From the NCBI RefSeq assembly GCF_945956965.1, contig NZ_CAMFJS010000010.1, forward strand, positions 88,496 to 152,495: DNA of 64,000 nt, given 5' to 3'. The position numbers and the translations under genes are program-made. The DNA is from an uncultured Roseateles sp. Lineage in GTDB: Bacteria > Pseudomonadota > Gammaproteobacteria > Burkholderiales > Burkholderiaceae_C. Below are positions 62,325 to 64,000 of this stretch, one piece after another. Position 1 is the stretch's first letter. Every line of letters begins with the position of its first letter. Below the pieces are notes generated by a model. The model saw nothing but the letters and a program-made list of their open reading frames with translations. It was not told where the DNA came from and did no database searches.

Positions 62325-63641
62325 ATGAGCGCAAGAATCCCCGCCCCGGGCGAGTTGGACCCGATCGAAACCGCCAGCCGCGACGAGTTGCAAGCCCTGC
62401 AACTGCAGCGCCTGCGTTGGAGCCTGGCCCATGCTTACGACAATGTGCCGCATTACAAGGCCGCTTTTGATGCGGCCGGCGTGCACCCCAGCGATTTGAA
62501 AACGCTGGCCGACCTGAGCCGCTTTCCCTTCACCACCAAGCACGATCTGCGCGACAACTATCCCTTCGGCCTGTTCGCCGTGCCGCAGAACCAGGTCGCG
62601 CGCATTCACGCCTCCTCGGGCACCACCGGCAAGCCGACCGTGGTGGGCTATACCGCCAAAGACATCGACACCTGGGCCGGCCTGGTGGCGCGCTCCATCC
62701 GCGCCGCTGGCGGCCGCGCGGGTGACATCGTCCACATCGCCTACGGCTACGGCCTGTTCACCGGCGGCCTGGGCGCACATTACGGCGCCGAGCGCCTGGG
62801 TTGCACCGTCATTCCCATGTCCGGCGGCCAGACCGAAAAGCAGGTGCAGCTGATTCAGGACTTCAAGCCCAAGATCATCATGGTCACGCCCAGCTATATG
62901 CAGGTGATCATCGAGGAATTCGCGCGCCAGGGCCTGGAGGCTGCGGCGTCCAGCCTGAAGATCGGCATCTTCGGCGCCGAGCCCTGGACCGAGGCCATGC
63001 GCCGCGAGATCGAGGCCAAGGCAGGCATCGATGCGGTGGACATCTATGGCTTGTCCGAGGTGATGGGGCCAGGTGTTGCCAGCGAATGCGTGGAAAGCAA
63101 GGACGGCCCGGTGATCTGGGAAGACCATTTCTACCCCGAGATCATCGACCCCGAAACCGGCGCCGTGCTGCCCGACGGCTCGGAGGGCGAGCTGGTGTTC
63201 ACCTCGCTGAGCAAGGAAGCCCTGCCCATCATCCGCTACCGCACCCGCGACCTCACCCGCTTGCTGCCGCCCACCTCCCGCGCCATGCGCCGCATGGGCA
63301 AGATCGTGGGCCGCAGCGACGACATGCTGATCATCCGCGGCGTCAATATGTTCCCGACGCAGATCGAAGAGTTGGTGCTGCAAGAGCCGCAACTCTCGGG
63401 CCAGTACCAGATCGTGGTCAGCCGCGACGGCTTGCTGGACGCGGTGGAAGTGCGCTGCGAGCTGCAAATGGCCGCCGTGGGCCAGGCCGATGTGGGCGCA
63501 ATCGCCAAGTCCCTGCAGCACCGCATCAAGACCCTGGTGGGTGTGTCCACCAAAGTCCATATCGGCGCGCCTGATTCGATCGAGCGCACCTTGGTCGGCA
63601 AGGCCAGGCGGGTGGTCGACCAGCGGCCCAAGTCTGTTTGA
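62325..63641 (+). CDS. paaK: Phenylacetate-CoA ligase PaaK
   Basis: 438 residues, activates phenylacetate to the CoA thioester. HASSGTTGKPTVVGYTAKD is the AMP-binding loop. AYGYGLFTGGLGAHYGAERL, DIYGLSEVMGPGVASECVES, and YRTRDLTRLLP are typical PaaK blocks, and IIRGVNMFPTQIEELVL is the hinge region. It follows paaI after 23 bp with the likely ribosome site AGGACGAG. Confidence 0.97.
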   Translation: MSARIPAPGELDPIETASRDELQALQLQRLRWSLAHAYDNVPHYKAAFDAAGVHPSDLKTLADLSRFPFTTKHDLRDNYPFGLFAVPQNQVARIHASSGTTGKPTVVGYTAKDIDTWAGLVARSIRAAGGRAGDIVHIAYGYGLFTGGLGAHYGAERLGCTVIPMSGGQTEKQVQLIQDFKPKIIMVTPSYMQVIIEEFARQGLEAAASSLKIGIFGAEPWTEAMRREIEAKAGIDAVDIYGLSEVMGPGVASECVESKDGPVIWEDHFYPEIIDPETGAVLPDGSEGELVFTSLSKEALPIIRYRTRDLTRLLPPTSRAMRRMGKIVGRSDDMLIIRGVNMFPTQIEELVLQEPQLSGQYQIVVSRDGLLDAVEVRCELQMAAVGQADVGAIAKSLQHRIKTLVGVSTKVHIGAPDSIERTLVGKARRVVDQRPKSV

Positions 63642-63665
63642 GTTGATTGTTTTTCAGGAGCAAGC

Positions 63666-64000
63666 ATGTACACCCAAGCCATGAGCGTCGGCCCACAAGA
63701 TGTGGCCGCCAAGGTCAAGAGCGCGGAAGAAGCCCAAAAGGAGGCCGCGTTCGAAGCCCGGATTGATGCCGGTGATTTCATCGAAGCCAAAGACTGGATG
63801 CCCGAGCATTACCGCAAGACCTTGGTGCGCCAGATCAGCCAGCATGCGCATTCCGAGATCGTCGGCATGCTGCCCGAGGGCAACTGGATCACCCGCGCGC
63901 CCACCTTGAAGCGCAAGGCGATTCTGCTGGCCAAGGTGCAGGACGAGGGCGGCCACGGCCTCTACCTCTATTCCGCCGCCGAAACCCTGGGCACCAGCCG
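63666..64000 (+). CDS. paaA: Phenylacetyl-CoA monooxygenase subunit PaaA (3' end beyond window)
   Basis: The first 111 codons of the catalytic, diiron-bearing subunit of the phenylacetyl-CoA epoxidase. [56 protein letters not shown] and [16 protein letters not shown] follow PaaA, with Glu and His ligands of the first iron helix visible. TTTCAGGAGCAAGC gives a good ribosome site 24 bp after paaK. The gene continues beyond 64000. Confidence 0.95.
   Translation, partial: MYTQAMSVGPQDVAAKVKSAEEAQKEAAFEARIDAGDFIEAKDWMPEHYRKTLVRQISQHAHSEIVGMLPEGNWITRAPTLKRKAILLAKVQDEGGHGLYLYSAAETLGTS

Noticed and set aside
1..64000. CRISPR arrays, rRNA genes or complete insertion sequences
   Set aside because: I saw no regularly spaced repeats, no rRNA sequence and no transposase in the window.

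Overview
The window is about 64 kb of high-GC DNA, nearly all of it ordinary chromosome of a betaproteobacterium of the order Burkholderiales. The evidence is the Bug-type tctCBA transporter with tctDE, a long RpoD with a Lys/Ala-rich N-terminus, an H-NS of the short Burkholderiales type, selenocysteine formate dehydrogenase, and a paa cluster. A Roseateles/Paucibacter/Leptothrix-like lineage is my guess only; nothing here fixes the genus.

Left edge (1-1327). The first ~1.25 kb is the end of an integrated element with visibly lower GC. It carries a minus-strand reading frame, open for 380 codons to the window edge, for a tyrosine recombinase that I recognise as resembling GmtY of the Gamma-Mobile-Trio islands. 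The element interrupts an S4-domain (Hsp15/hslR-like) gene after about 22 codons, so the junction can be placed near 1245-1250. The rest of the island lies outside the window to the left.

1.3-22 kb. tctDE (two-component system) is divergent from tctCBA (tricarboxylate transporter). Then follow hemH, a periplasmic amino-acid-type binding protein, a class III cyclase-FHA fusion, rpoD and dnaG (with a decayed copy of the rpoD 3' end downstream of rpoD), a MASE1-PAS-GGDEF-EAL protein, an H-NS protein, an iron-binding protein under a Fur-like palindrome, yggX and argA.

22-38 kb. hrpA, a CNMP/CBS/DUF294 protein with a DEDDh exonuclease, DUF485-actP, a translationally coupled pseudokinase-HDOD and kinase-HDOD-GAF pair, a GT39-like membrane glycosyltransferase and apbC.

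39-51 kb is one functional block for selenocysteine-dependent, membrane-bound formate dehydrogenase. It contains fdhD, the alpha subunit with an in-frame UGA at codon 196 and a SECIS hairpin, the beta and gamma subunits, fdhE, selA, selB and tRNA-Sec. A tight cluster of a GcvH-like lipoyl protein, a DsrE-like protein and a nitroreductase follows. selD is not in the window. Molybdenum-cofactor genes (moaA-mobA-GNAT-moeA, 55.7-59.4 kb), which supply the same enzyme, lie a little further on, separated by panE, DUF962, a YceI-type lipoprotein, DUF502 and an exported cyanophycinase-like peptidase.

Right end (59.6-64 kb). An orphan receiver protein of the type normally fused to DUF3369/HD-GYP, then the phenylacetate degradation genes paaY (minus) and paaG-paaI-paaK-paaA (plus, running off the end), with a TetR-type palindrome at the probable start of transcription.
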